DNA from: Corynebacterium hindlerae
GTDB taxonomy: Bacteria > Actinomycetota > Actinomycetes > Mycobacteriales > Mycobacteriaceae
Direction of reading: 5' to 3'
DNA: 64,000 bases
Assembly: GCF_014117265.1 (NCBI RefSeq)
Contig: NZ_CP059833.1
Location: 620,001-684,000 of the forward strand
Position 1 is the first letter of the stretch. Each line of letters begins with the position of its first letter. Below are positions 53,806-63,175 of the stretch, in pieces. Both the position numbers and the translations under genes were made by a program. The notes beneath the pieces are model-generated. The model saw nothing but the letters and a program-made list of their open reading frames with translations. It made no database searches and was not told the DNA's origin.

Positions 53806-53842
53806 TTTTATGCCTCGGAGCCAGTGGAGCTGGTAAAAGCTG

Positions 53843-55675
53843 CTACTGCACCACTGGCGCCCACTCGGGGCCGGTCTCCCCTAGCTCAGGATCCAGCTTC
53901 GCAATCAGTGGCTTGGGCTTCGCCAGCGCCGTGCCCGGCTCGACGGGTACGCGCTGCCACACAGCCTGTTGATTACCGTAATCACCCATGATGACCGGGT
54001 AAGTCTTCCCCTCGGCCGGCAGATTCACACCAACTGGGTTTACCGGCATATCATCCTGAACTTCGACAATCGATGGCGTCGCCGCCCACACCCCTTCGCG
54101 TCCAAGGGTTTCGTGTACTGCCTGCGCAATGTGTGGCAGGTACGGGGTGAGCAGCGTGTTGCAATCGGACACGACCTGTAGGGCGGTGTGCAACACCGTG
54201 GCCAGGCGCTCCCGCTGGGATTCGTCCTTCGCCAGCTTCCACGGCTCCATTTCCGCGATGTAAGCGTTGGCCTCACCCACCACGTGCATAGCGTGGGTGA
54301 TACCTACCTTGAACTTGTTCTTCTCCAAGGCCTCCCCGACGACGTCAAAGGCGTTCGCGGCGAGATCAAGGATTCGCTGGTCAGCGTCGGTAAGCGAGCC
54401 TGGCGTTGGCACTTCACCGAAGTTCTTATGTGCCATGGAGACGGTGCGGTTGACCAGGTTGCCCCAGCCGTTTGCGAGCTCGTTGTTCACGCGGCGGACG
54501 AACTCGTCCCAGGTGAAGTCGGTGTCGTTGTTTTCTGGGCCGGCAACAGCGATGAAGTAGCGCAGCGGATCCGGACCAAATTCGCGAAGGAAGTCCTTGA
54601 CGTAAATGACCACGCCTTTGGAAGAGGAGAACTTGGAGCCGGACATGGTGAGGTACTCGGAGGAGACGACCTCGGTGGGAAGCTGCAGCTCACCAAGGGA
54701 GCCTGCGGTGCCTTCACGGGTGCCCAGGCCTCGGTAGCCGAGCAACTCGGCTGGCCAGATCTGGGAGTGGAACGTGATGTTGTCCTTGCCCATGAAGTAG
54801 TAGGACTGTGCGCTTTCAGAGGTCCACCAGTCGCGCCACGCCTCGGGACGGCCCACGCGGTGTGCCCATTCGATGGAGGCAGACAGGTAGCCGACGACAG
54901 CGTCGAACCACACGTACAGCTTCTTGGCGTTGTTGTCCTGCCAGCCGTCCAGTGGGATCGGCACGCCCCAGTCGATGTCGCGGGACATGGCGCGCGGACG
55001 CAGGTCTTCCAACAAGTTCAGGGAGAACTTGAGCACATTCGGGCGCCAGTCCTTGCGCCCCTTCAACCATTTCTCCAGTGCGCCAGCCAGCGCAGGGAGG
55101 TCGAGCAGGAAGTGTTCGGTCTCCACAAACTGCGGGGTTTCGCCGTTGATTTTGGATACCGGATCGATAAGGTCGGCTGGATCCAGCTGGTTGCCGCAGT
55201 TATCGCACTGGTCGCCACGGGCACCACTCGCGCCACAGATCGGGCAGGTGCCCTCGATGTAGCGGTCCGGCAGGGTGCGACCGGTGGAAGGACTGATGGC
55301 GCCCATCGTGACCTGCTTAATCATGTAGCCGTTATCGTGCAGGCCCCGGAATAGCTCCTGTACGACGGCGTAGTGGTTGCGGGTGGTGGTACGCGTAAAA
55401 AGGTCGTAGGTCAGTCCAAGCCCCGCCAGGTCCTCCACGATCTGCCGGTTGTAGCGGTCCGCGAGCTCTTGGACAGTCACGCCTTCCTTTTCCGCTTGCA
55501 CTAGCAGCGGAGTGCCGTGTTCGTCCGTGCCTGAGATCATCAGCACGTCTGCGCCACGCATTCGCTGGAAGCGGGCGAAAACGTCAGAAGGAACACCGAA
55601 ACCCGCCACATGTCCGATGTGACGGGGTCCGTTGGCATACGGCCAGGCAACAGCTACGAGCACAGACTTTGTCAT
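53843..55675 (-). CDS. metG: Methionyl-tRNA synthetase
   Basis: About 610 residues, class I synthetase. HIGH-type motif [17 protein letters not shown] at the start, a four-Cys zinc knuckle CPICG...CDNCG (~145-163) and KMSKS-type [11 protein letters not shown] (~350). The C-terminal anticodon-binding helices end without the extra tRBD domain. ATG at 55675 preferred over a GTG two codons upstream. REPIN copy C follows its stop codon. Confidence 0.96.
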   Translation of the reverse strand: MTKSVLVAVAWPYANGPRHIGHVAGFGVPSDVFARFQRMRGADVLMISGTDEHGTPLLVQAEKEGVTVQELADRYNRQIVEDLAGLGLTYDLFTRTTTRNHYAVVQELFRGLHDNGYMIKQVTMGAISPSTGRTLPDRYIEGTCPICGASGARGDQCDNCGNQLDPADLIDPVSKINGETPQFVETEHFLLDLPALAGALEKWLKGRKDWRPNVLKFSLNLLEDLRPRAMSRDIDWGVPIPLDGWQDNNAKKLYVWFDAVVGYLSASIEWAHRVGRPEAWRDWWTSESAQSYYFMGKDNITFHSQIWPAELLGYRGLGTREGTAGSLGELQLPTEVVSSEYLTMSGSKFSSSKGVVIYVKDFLREFGPDPLRYFIAVAGPENNDTDFTWDEFVRRVNNELANGWGNLVNRTVSMAHKNFGEVPTPGSLTDADQRILDLAANAFDVVGEALEKNKFKVGITHAMHVVGEANAYIAEMEPWKLAKDESQRERLATVLHTALQVVSDCNTLLTPYLPHIAQAVHETLGREGVWAATPSIVEVQDDMPVNPVGVNLPAEGKTYPVIMGDYGNQQAVWQRVPVEPGTALAKPKPLIAKLDPELGETGPEWAPVVQ

Positions 55676-55729
55676 GCTCACTACCTTACTAAGCTCCTGG
55701 CGGAATGCTGTATTTAGGGGCGCACAGCC

Positions 55730-57505
55730 TTAACGACGTCCTTTGATTGCCTTCTTGTTTTGCAGGCGTTGCCGTTTGCGTCGTTCCATCTCGGCGTGGA
55801 TCCGGTGCTCGCGGGCAAGGCGTCGCTGGAACTTGGCGTGTGCCTTCGCCTCGAGGTACAGCGGATCCTCGGATAGGCCTTTCACCACCGCGAACATCAA
55901 AGCGACGAGAACAATGAGGAATGGGCTAGCGACCACGATAGTGATGCTCTGCAGGTTGCTGAGCGAGTCTTCGCCACCTGCCAGCAGCATGGTCAGGCCG
56001 ATGACTGCAGTCAACACGCCCCACACGCCAGTGATCCATGGTCGTGCCTCCAGGCGGCCGTTCTGGCTCATTGAGCCCATCACGGTAGATGCAGAGTCAG
56101 CGGAGGTGATGAAGAACACTGCCAGCAAAATCATTGCCACAGCGCCTGCGATTTGACCGCCTGGCAGCTGGTGCAGCAGATCGAAGAGCTGACGCTTCGA
56201 GTCGCCTTCGCCCCACACCGATTGGCCCGCACGCTCGAAGGTCACGGCTGCGCCACCGAAGATTGCGAACCACACGACGGTGACGGCGGAAGGGATGAGC
56301 AGCACACCAATCACGAACTCGCGGATAGTGCGTCCGCGGGAGATACGTGCGATGAACATGCCCACGAATGGGCTCCAGGACATCCACCACACCCAGTAGA
56401 AGATTGTCCAGCTACTGAGCCATTTCCCTGCGGTACCATCAGCGGTTTCACCAGTGCGCGCCGCCATCTCAAAGAAGCTAGACAGGTAGTTGCCAATGCT
56501 GCCCGGGATGAGGTTGAGAATGGCTACCGTTGGGCCGAACACGAAGACAAAGATCGCGAGCAAAACGGCCAACACCATGTTCGTATTGGACAGATATTGA
56601 ATTCCGCGGCCGACGCCAGACATGGCAGAAATCAGGAAGGCCAGGGTCAGGATGAGGACGATGGTGACCACCGTTTTATCGCTCGGGTCTTTCACGAACC
56701 CGCTGGCGGACAGCCCTGCAGCGATCTGAGTAGCACCGATACCGAGGGAACATGCGGTACCAAACAAGGTGGCAATAATGGCCAAGATGTCGATGATCTT
56801 ACCGATGGGCCCCTCAGCACCATGCTTGCCAATCAGTGGAATGAACGCGGAGCTCAGCAGCTGCTTGTGCCCCATCCGGAAGGTGGCGTACGCCAGAGAC
56901 AGCCCCACGACGGCGTAAAGCGCCCACGGGTGCAACGTCCAGTGGAAGAGCGTAGTGGCAAAAGCGGTGCCCACTTCATGCTTCTCGTGTCCCGGCACGC
57001 CGTTGCGGTAGAAGGTCAATGGCTCGGTCACACCGAAGAACATCAGGCCGATACCCATACCTGCGGCGAACATCATCGCAATCCAGGACGGGGTGGAGAA
57101 TTCGGGAGCTTCGTCGTCTCTACCGAGTTTGATATTGCCGAACTTCGACAGCGCGATGGCGACAACGAATGCGACAAAAATCGTTCCGAACAGAACAAAC
57201 GCCCAGCCAAAGTTGGTCACCACAAAGCTCAGGCCCGTGGAAGCAAACTCAGCAAGGTTGTCTGGGAACAGCAAGCCCCAAGCGATGGCAAGGACAGCAA
57301 AGACAGCCGCCACGATGGTCACTGGCCAGTTAATGCCTGCAGATTCATCCTCAAAGGCGTAGTCAATGTTGCGATCCAACACGGACTCGTCATAGTTATC
57401 GCCACGGTCAATCATCTCCGCGAGAACGGCCGTGGCTGAGGCTTCCTGTGCGACAGGCTCAGAATGTTCGACGACTTTAACGTCTTCATTTTCGTCAAGG
57501 GTCAT
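55730..57505 (-). CDS. betP: BCCT-family glycine betaine transporter (BetP)
   Basis: 591 residues, 12 membrane segments, Na+-coupled betaine uptake during osmotic stress. The unwound TM3 motif [16 protein letters not shown] (~150) and the Trp-rich TM8 box [26 protein letters not shown] (~370) match C. glutamicum BetP. So do the acidic N-terminus (~1-60) and the basic C-terminal helix ([20 protein letters not shown]..., ~550-591), which in that protein senses K+ and lipid state. Own transcription unit; 173 bp of AT-rich sequence upstream. Confidence 0.94.
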   Translation of the reverse strand: MTLDENEDVKVVEHSEPVAQEASATAVLAEMIDRGDNYDESVLDRNIDYAFEDESAGINWPVTIVAAVFAVLAIAWGLLFPDNLAEFASTGLSFVVTNFGWAFVLFGTIFVAFVVAIALSKFGNIKLGRDDEAPEFSTPSWIAMMFAAGMGIGLMFFGVTEPLTFYRNGVPGHEKHEVGTAFATTLFHWTLHPWALYAVVGLSLAYATFRMGHKQLLSSAFIPLIGKHGAEGPIGKIIDILAIIATLFGTACSLGIGATQIAAGLSASGFVKDPSDKTVVTIVLILTLAFLISAMSGVGRGIQYLSNTNMVLAVLLAIFVFVFGPTVAILNLIPGSIGNYLSSFFEMAARTGETADGTAGKWLSSWTIFYWVWWMSWSPFVGMFIARISRGRTIREFVIGVLLIPSAVTVVWFAIFGGAAVTFERAGQSVWGEGDSKRQLFDLLHQLPGGQIAGAVAMILLAVFFITSADSASTVMGSMSQNGRLEARPWITGVWGVLTAVIGLTMLLAGGEDSLSNLQSITIVVASPFLIVLVALMFAVVKGLSEDPLYLEAKAHAKFQRRLAREHRIHAEMERRKRQRLQNKKAIKGRR

Positions 57506-57678
57506 GACTTCCAGCTTCAGCGTGTCACTGGGGCAATCTCAAGCTGATACGCCACCAAAACACAGGAAGCGACCCCGCCTACACCGCATTGTTACCCTTT
57601 CGTGACATGCAATGCCACTGGTCAAAGCGGATAAGCACGGGGTAATTATTACATAACTACAACAATTAGCTAACAGCG

Positions 57679-58533
57679 TTAACTTTTTCCGGTTTTCTGC
57701 GACACTACTGCGTCGTAGATCTCTTTCTTCGACACGCCATAGCTAGCGGCTAAATCGGCAGCCACCGCCTTCACTCGCTCCCCCGCGTGTACCCGTTCGA
57801 TAGCCACAGCAACCACAGCTTCCAAATCCACCACGACGTCGGAAGCGCCCTCAATAACGACCGAAATCTCCCCTTTCACACCATCGGCAGCCCACTTCGC
57901 AAGCTCTGGAAGTGTCCCGCGGCGCACTTCTTCAAACATCTTCGTCAGCTCCCGGCACACCGCCGCCCGACGCGAGCCACCGAGCACCTCCGCGGCGTCG
58001 GCAAGCGTGTCAGCGATGCGATGCGGGGATTCGAAAAAGCACACGGCGCGCTGCTCTGCTTTGAGGGATTCGAGCCAGGCGCGGCGCGCGCCATGTTTAC
58101 GCGGGGCGAAGCCGTCGAAGGCGAACCGTCCGACGGGCAGACCTGACAACGCCAACGCGGTGGGGACAGCAGAAGGGCCGGGGAAGCAGGTCACGGCGAC
58201 GTCGGCATCGTGAGCGGCCTCGACGAGCGGGAAACCGGGATCGGAGACGGAGGGCATGCCAGCGTCGGTGACAACGAGCACGGATCCGTGGCGAGCGGCG
58301 TCGATGAGCTGCGTGACTCGGCCTTGCTCGTTGTGGTCAAAGTTGGACACTACTTGGCCACGGATCTCCACCCCGAGCGCCGCGGCGAGGTTGCGGGTGC
58401 GCCGGGTGTCCTCCGCAGCGATCACATCAGCGTGCTCGAGGGCATGTCGCAGTCGAGGCGAGGCGTCATACGGATTTCCTAAGGGCGTGGCTGCGATGAT
58501 GATGCCGCGGGGCAGGTCTCCAAGTGGTTCCAT
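57679..58533 (-). CDS. rsmI: 16S rRNA (cytidine1402-2'-O)-methyltransferase
   Basis: 284 residues, SAM-dependent tetrapyrrole-methylase fold. IIIAATPLGNPYDASPRLRHALEHADVIAAEDTRRT (~11-45), VVTDAGMPSVSDPGFPLV (~87), CFPGPSAVPTALALSGL and FEEVRRGTLPEL. It methylates C1402 at the decoding centre. Divergent from pmt (49 bp between starts), an arrangement conserved in corynebacteria. ATG 58533 preferred over an upstream GTG. Confidence 0.95.
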   Translation of the reverse strand: MEPLGDLPRGIIIAATPLGNPYDASPRLRHALEHADVIAAEDTRRTRNLAAALGVEIRGQVVSNFDHNEQGRVTQLIDAARHGSVLVVTDAGMPSVSDPGFPLVEAAHDADVAVTCFPGPSAVPTALALSGLPVGRFAFDGFAPRKHGARRAWLESLKAEQRAVCFFESPHRIADTLADAAEVLGGSRRAAVCRELTKMFEEVRRGTLPELAKWAADGVKGEISVVIEGASDVVVDLEAVVAVAIERVHAGERVKAVAADLAASYGVSKKEIYDAVVSQKTGKS

Positions 58534-58582
58534 AACTGTTAAGCATTGCACAAACTTCGTGACTATTACTTAATATGAATCC

Positions 58583-60151
58583 GTGACCCACATCGCTGCT
58601 ACACCTAACATCGCTGCTCCCCCGCCGAAGTTGCCGGTTGCGGAGCCGAGACGCATTCAGCTGTCCACCGTGGACGCTGTGGTCTTTGGTGTCATTGGCG
58701 TGCTCGCTGCGATTTCTCGATTCATTGGGCTGTCGGGGGCCACTGACCAGGGCACACCGGTGTTCGATGAGAAGCACTATGTGCCCCAAGCCTGGGATAT
58801 TGTCACTTCCTCCACTAATCCGATCCTCGGGGGCATCGAGTCAAACCCTGCCTACGGTTTGGTGGTACACCCGCCACTGGCAAAGCAGATCATCGCCATT
58901 GGCGAGCAGCTCTTTGGGTACACCCCGCTCGGCTGGCGGGTGATGACGGCACTGTTTTCCACCCTGACGGTACTGCTCATCGTCGCGATCGCGCGTCGCT
59001 TAAGCCACTCGCCGACAGTCGCCGCCTGGGCGGGCCTTCTCGCCCTGAGCGATGGTGTGCTTCTGGTGGCGGGGCGCTTCGGGATGCTCGATATTTTCCT
59101 CACCCTATTCGTGGTGCTGGCGGCCTACTGCTTGATTCGCGACCACCAGCAGCTACGGGAACGCTTTTATCGCGCGTACCTAGCGGGTCTGGTTCACCAG
59201 AGCGATCTGGGCCCTCGGTGCGGGTTCCGCTGGTGGCGCTTTGCCGCAGGAGTGGCCCTGGGGCTGGCGTTATCCGTCAAGTGGTCGGGCCTGTATTACA
59301 TGGCATTTTTTGGTGTCATGACGGTGCTGCTGGATTACTGGGTGCGGCACCAATACCGCATCAAACGCCCATTTCTCGGGGCTGTGTGGCGCGATAGCAT
59401 TCCTTCCTTCGCTAGCATTGTCCTGCTTCCGATAGCGCTCTATGCGTGGTCCTGGCGCGCGTGGTTTGCCAACGAGACTTCCGTGTACCGGCATGCAAAA
59501 GAAATCGGGACGTTTTCAGAGGACAAATGGTATTTCAACCTGCCCGACGCACTGGCTAACTGGTGCTACTACCACGACACAGTGTTGAAGTTTCACGCCT
59601 CACTGACCAGCTCTGGCGGTCATTCCCATCCGTGGGATTCTAAGCCGTGGTCGTGGCTGGTGGCGGCGCGCCCCGTGCTGTACTACTCCCAAACCGGCCT
59701 GACGTGCTCGGGCGATGCAGCTTGCCGACGCATGATCTACCTCTTCGGCATCCCGACGATTTGGTGGCTTACTGTCCCAGTGGTGCTGTGGGCGATTTGG
59801 TGCTTGATCGTGAGGAAGGATCGCCGGTTCGTGGTGCCACTGGTCGGGTTCGCGGCCGGGTTCATTCCCTGGATCCTGGCGTATGACCGCCAGATGTACT
59901 TCTTCTACGCCATCCCATTGGTGCCGTTTACCATCGTGATGATCGCGCTTACCCTGGGGCTCATTGCCAACTCCACCACCCTGGTGCAGGTTCCCGGACG
60001 GCACACCCCACTACAGCTCGGCAAAGCCGTCGTGCTTGGTTATCTGGCTCTCGTCGTCATATCCTTCGTATACTTCAGCCCCATTTTCTATGGCATTCAG
60101 ATCACTGATGATCACTTCCATTCCATGATGTGGCTGCGCAGCTGGAAGTAA
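58583..60151 (+). CDS. pmt: Protein O-mannosyltransferase (PMT family)
   Basis: 522 residues with ~10 membrane segments. The luminal-loop acidic motif is FDEKHYVPQAWDI (~62-75, DE pair), followed by GLVVHPPLAKQIIAIGEQLFG. It transfers mannose from polyprenyl-phosphate mannose to Ser/Thr of proteins crossing the membrane, as Rv1002c of M. tuberculosis does. C. glutamicum Pmt modifies resuscitation factors, and rpf2 is nearby. Start GTG; divergent from rsmI. Confidence 0.94.
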   Translation: MTHIAATPNIAAPPPKLPVAEPRRIQLSTVDAVVFGVIGVLAAISRFIGLSGATDQGTPVFDEKHYVPQAWDIVTSSTNPILGGIESNPAYGLVVHPPLAKQIIAIGEQLFGYTPLGWRVMTALFSTLTVLLIVAIARRLSHSPTVAAWAGLLALSDGVLLVAGRFGMLDIFLTLFVVLAAYCLIRDHQQLRERFYRAYLAGLVHQSDLGPRCGFRWWRFAAGVALGLALSVKWSGLYYMAFFGVMTVLLDYWVRHQYRIKRPFLGAVWRDSIPSFASIVLLPIALYAWSWRAWFANETSVYRHAKEIGTFSEDKWYFNLPDALANWCYYHDTVLKFHASLTSSGGHSHPWDSKPWSWLVAARPVLYYSQTGLTCSGDAACRRMIYLFGIPTIWWLTVPVVLWAIWCLIVRKDRRFVVPLVGFAAGFIPWILAYDRQMYFFYAIPLVPFTIVMIALTLGLIANSTTLVQVPGRHTPLQLGKAVVLGYLALVVISFVYFSPIFYGIQITDDHFHSMMWLRSWK

Positions 60152-60157
60152 TACTTC

Positions 60158-60871
60158 TTACAGATCAGTTTGCGGTGTGGCCGTGACGGATCGGACCATC
60201 CGGTCCACTGTCCCTGTTCGCAGCGTTGTCAGCCACGCGAGCAGCACCAGCACCGCTGTGGCAAACATCAACGCAATCCCCCACACATCACCAGCCGTGG
60301 CGAACCCCAGAACGAGGTCGCGCACCCCGAAGCCCAAGGAGAAGGTGAAGAGCGCCCCGAAGACCGGGAACAACCCCGCGGCGGATTGCAGCCGCCACGC
60401 GGCGAAAAAGAGACCAAAAGCCATGGCCATGCGGAAGGCGGCAGCGTCGAAAAGCAGCCCGGCTAGGAGCGGGTCATCCGTCGCGATCAGCGTGCCGGCG
60501 GGAAGCCCACTGACGGGCAGCGCCGCGACGTTGGTGAGCAGCATGACGGCCCAAGCCACGTAGATGAGTCCGAACACCACCAGCAGTACCCGAGCTATGG
60601 CCTCGGCAAGCGCGAATCGGGTGGCTTGCTTGCGCCGCACTGGTTCCACACCGGCCAGGATCATTGCCGTGAGATCTGGCGGGGTTTCTGTCTCTATGTC
60701 GGATGCATCTTGGAACGCCATCATGCGGTTCAGCGCTGTGATGCGTTCGTAATATGCTTGGCAATCCGGGCAACCGGACAGGTGAGCGTCGACAATGTCG
60801 TCATCGAAGGGGCTGTCCTCGCCATCAACGCGCGCGGAGAGCGCAGCCCGCACCTGGTCGCACGTTAACAT
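60158..60871 (-). CDS. Zinc-finger (zf-HC2) anti-sigma-like membrane protein
   Basis: 237 residues. The N-terminal zinc-binding anti-sigma motif is DAHLSGCPDCQAYYERI (H-x3-C-x2-C, ~29-36). Five or six membrane segments follow (~90-220). Such proteins hold ECF sigma factors at the membrane, but no sigma gene is present in the window. It is coupled to doxX (the stop of doxX and this start share TGATG). The partner is unknown. Confidence 0.8.
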   Translation of the reverse strand: MLTCDQVRAALSARVDGEDSPFDDDIVDAHLSGCPDCQAYYERITALNRMMAFQDASDIETETPPDLTAMILAGVEPVRRKQATRFALAEAIARVLLVVFGLIYVAWAVMLLTNVAALPVSGLPAGTLIATDDPLLAGLLFDAAAFRMAMAFGLFFAAWRLQSAAGLFPVFGALFTFSLGFGVRDLVLGFATAGDVWGIALMFATAVLVLLAWLTTLRTGTVDRMVRSVTATPQTDL

Positions 60872-61272
60872 CAGGACAACGCCCCATCGATGCTCGCACG
60901 GCCAGAACCAAACACGACAATAACCAGCAATGCCACCACCAACACCGCTGTGTACTCAATACCGTTGCTGCTCACAAAAATTCCATTTTCAAGGTGCACG
61001 AAATACAGCGCCGCAGCAACCAGCAACGCCAAGGCGCCGGCAACGAGGGTAGTCAATAGGCCGATCACCAGCAGCGCTCCCCCGACTAACTCCACACTCC
61101 CCACCAGATATGCGGACAGCTTCGGCTGGGGAATCCCGAAGGCGCTGAACTGGCCTGTGGTTTCCACCATGCCGGTAATGAAGAATTTATCCCACCCATG
61201 GGCAATAAACACAAACCCTAACACTGCGCGCAACAGCAACAGGGTGAGATCACGAACTACCGGTTTATCCAT
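60871..61272 (-). CDS. DoxX-family membrane protein
   Basis: About 133 residues with four membrane segments: LTLLLLRAVLGFVFIAHGWDKFF at TM1, GQFSAFGIPQPKLSAYLVGSVELVGGALLVIGL, and an ALYFVHLENGIF loop. DoxX proteins take part in membrane redox/sulfur homeostasis in mycobacteria; here the role is unknown. It overlaps the anti-sigma-like gene downstream. ATG 61272 is preferred to a TTG two codons upstream. Confidence 0.85.
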   Translation of the reverse strand: MDKPVVRDLTLLLLRAVLGFVFIAHGWDKFFITGMVETTGQFSAFGIPQPKLSAYLVGSVELVGGALLVIGLLTTLVAGALALLVAAALYFVHLENGIFVSSNGIEYTAVLVVALLVIVVFGSGRASIDGALS

Positions 61273-61305
61273 GGTCAATAGATTAATGCGAAGGGTGCGC
61301 TGGGA

Positions 61306-62367
61306 TTAGCTCACCCGGCGTGGCTCAGGGGTAGAATCGTGATCCTGCTCTGGCGCGAAATGCGCGGTGGTTTCTGGAAGGTAGGCGAAATCTGGGCTTT
61401 CATCATCCAGTTCCAGCACTACTGCACCCGGGCGACGCAACCGAGGCGGAAGCCCCAGTTCCACGCCTTCCGCGGAGCGAACCCCCAGGCGAGCCCGGCG
61501 CATATGCCGAATCCGGCGGGCACGCAGCTGATGTTCCTGCTGCACCTGCTGCCGCAGCACATAGAGGTAAAACGCGGTGAGCGCCAGGACGACGGCCGGA
61601 GCGATCCAGACCCAGCCACCGACGACAGCCGACACGATGACGCTGAGCACCAACACGCTGACCAGACCAATGAGGGTCCGCTGCCGACGCTGGAAGCGGT
61701 TGGCGGTGGCCAGGGCGTCTGCTTCTGGATCGTATCCGCCACGGCCGCGTCGTTTAGCTGCGAATTCCAGGTCGGCTTCGCTCAGTTCCTCGTCGTTGCC
61801 ACCGTCTTCTACGTCGTAGTTCGCAGACTCCAGCTCGTCGACAGGCTCGTAGGTAGCATCGTCGTGCAGGTAGTCCGCTGGGGAGAGGTAGGCCTCGTCA
61901 TAGTCGTAGTACTCGCCCTCGTCATCGAGGTAGTCCTCGTCGTAGCTGTCCTCTTCCAGCTCAGATTCTGCAGGCTCTGGGGCTGGCAGCTCGGCCACGA
62001 CGGAGCCCTCAACAACGTCCATGTTGTCCACACGTTCGGCGGTTTTGTTTCGGCCGAAACGTCCGAAGGCCTGGCCGATGCGATCGCTGAGGTGACCGGT
62101 TCGTTCATCCTCGTCATCGATGAGCACGTCATCAACCTCAACCAGCTCCATGTCTTCGTCGTCCAGGTCGGACGCATGGACATCTTTCGAGGACAAGCGC
62201 GGTTTCCGGCGCTGCAGGGAGACCTCGTCGCCCCCTGAGTGAATGACGCGGGTTTCTTCGAACGCCTCATTAGTGTGGCGAATCGGCTTCCGGCCACGCA
62301 AGGCAATCGGGGCCAGCACAAACAGCCATACCACCACGATCAGAACGATGGGAAGAGTTCCGGACAC
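61306..62367 (-). CDS. glpR: GlpR, membrane receptor of the gephyrin-like protein Glp
   Basis: About 353 residues. N-terminal membrane segment LPIVLIVVVWLFVLAPIAL. A long acidic, disordered stretch (~65-190: DLDDEDMELVEVDDVL..., Asp/Glu/Tyr-rich) follows, then two further membrane segments (LIGLVSVLVLSVIVSAVVGGWVWIAPAVVLALTAFYLY) and an Arg-rich tail. In C. glutamicum the homologue recruits the MoeA-like Glp to the FtsZ ring; the name is unrelated to glycerol metabolism. The start is GTG at 62367 (SGTLPIV). The same rimJ-glp neighbourhood is present here. Confidence 0.8.
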   Translation of the reverse strand: MSGTLPIVLIVVVWLFVLAPIALRGRKPIRHTNEAFEETRVIHSGGDEVSLQRRKPRLSSKDVHASDLDDEDMELVEVDDVLIDDEDERTGHLSDRIGQAFGRFGRNKTAERVDNMDVVEGSVVAELPAPEPAESELEEDSYDEDYLDDEGEYYDYDEAYLSPADYLHDDATYEPVDELESANYDVEDGGNDEELSEADLEFAAKRRGRGGYDPEADALATANRFQRRQRTLIGLVSVLVLSVIVSAVVGGWVWIAPAVVLALTAFYLYVLRQQVQQEHQLRARRIRHMRRARLGVRSAEGVELGLPPRLRRPGAVVLELDDESPDFAYLPETTAHFAPEQDHDSTPEPRRVS

Positions 62368-62482
62368 GCGGGAGCACCTTTGCCTTTCACTAGGGGTCAA
62401 CTTGTCGAGCTATACCCCAAAACGTTATCCATCCCAGGCACGCCGCTCCGAGTGCCACGCCGCGCCGCTGGATAAAAAGTAG

Positions 62483-63175
62483 CTAACGAAGCACCCCAAC
62501 GCTACGCAGCCTATCGACGGCATTTTTCTCATAATCATCTGCCACTAGCGCCATCAGGATGTGATCTTGCCATGCGCCGTTGACGTGCAGGTTGCGTCGT
62601 AGCACCCCTTCTTCTCGGTACCCGTTATCGGCGAGCACTTTTCCCGACGCCGGATTGCTCGGCAAATACGTTGCGGTGACGCGGTGCAGGCCCACCCGGG
62701 TAAAAGCGAGATCGGTTCCCAGCGCCACAGCGGTTTTGGCTACGCCGCGCCCCGTCACTGCAGCATCGACCCAGTATCCAATCCAGCAGTCGGAAACGAT
62801 CCCATGTTGGATGTTGCCCAAGGTGAGCTGCCCTGCGAACATGCCGTCGAGTTCGATCACGAGCGGAATGATCGTCCCGCTGGAAGCCGCTAACCGCAGG
62901 TGGTCAAACATTGCTGACCAGGCCGCGGGGCCGTGCGCTTCTTCCGAAGTTCCGACCACGGTCGGCTCTACCGGCTCCAGAAATTCTTGGTTGGCTACGC
63001 GCAGCTCACGCCACCGGTTCTGGTCTTTCTTAACCAAGGGGCGAAGCTGAACCCGCGCGCCATCGGCTAGGTGCACCGCTTCGGTGAGTTCTGGCCAACC
63101 GGGGTGGATACGGTGCCGCGGAGCCTGCGGCCCCCACTGCTTTATGCGTGGTAAACCAAAAACTTGCGCGACCAT
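62483..63175 (-). CDS. rimJ: GNAT acetyltransferase, RimJ/RimL type
   Basis: 230 residues. GNAT fold of the ribosomal-protein-alanine acetyltransferase group: VQLRPLVKKDQNRWRELR (~41), LTLGNIQHGIVSDCWIGYWVDAAVTGRGVAKTAVALGTDLAF (~115-156, acetyl-CoA loop GRGVAKTA), RVTATYLPSNPASGKVLADNGYREEGVLRR. It probably N-acetylates a protein. Its ATG shares TGATG with the stop of glp, so it is co-translated with it. glpR follows 115 bp downstream. Confidence 0.88.
   Translation of the reverse strand: MVAQVFGLPRIKQWGPQAPRHRIHPGWPELTEAVHLADGARVQLRPLVKKDQNRWRELRVANQEFLEPVEPTVVGTSEEAHGPAAWSAMFDHLRLAASSGTIIPLVIELDGMFAGQLTLGNIQHGIVSDCWIGYWVDAAVTGRGVAKTAVALGTDLAFTRVGLHRVTATYLPSNPASGKVLADNGYREEGVLRRNLHVNGAWQDHILMALVADDYEKNAVDRLRSVGVLR

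Noticed and set aside
54188..55354. A 388-codon open frame opposite metG
   Set aside because: No recognisable domain; metG is certain on the minus strand.
57506..57678. MtrA or GlxR binding sites upstream of betP
   Set aside because: GTAA/TTAC-like words are present in the AT-rich stretch, but none matches a full recognised site well enough by eye.
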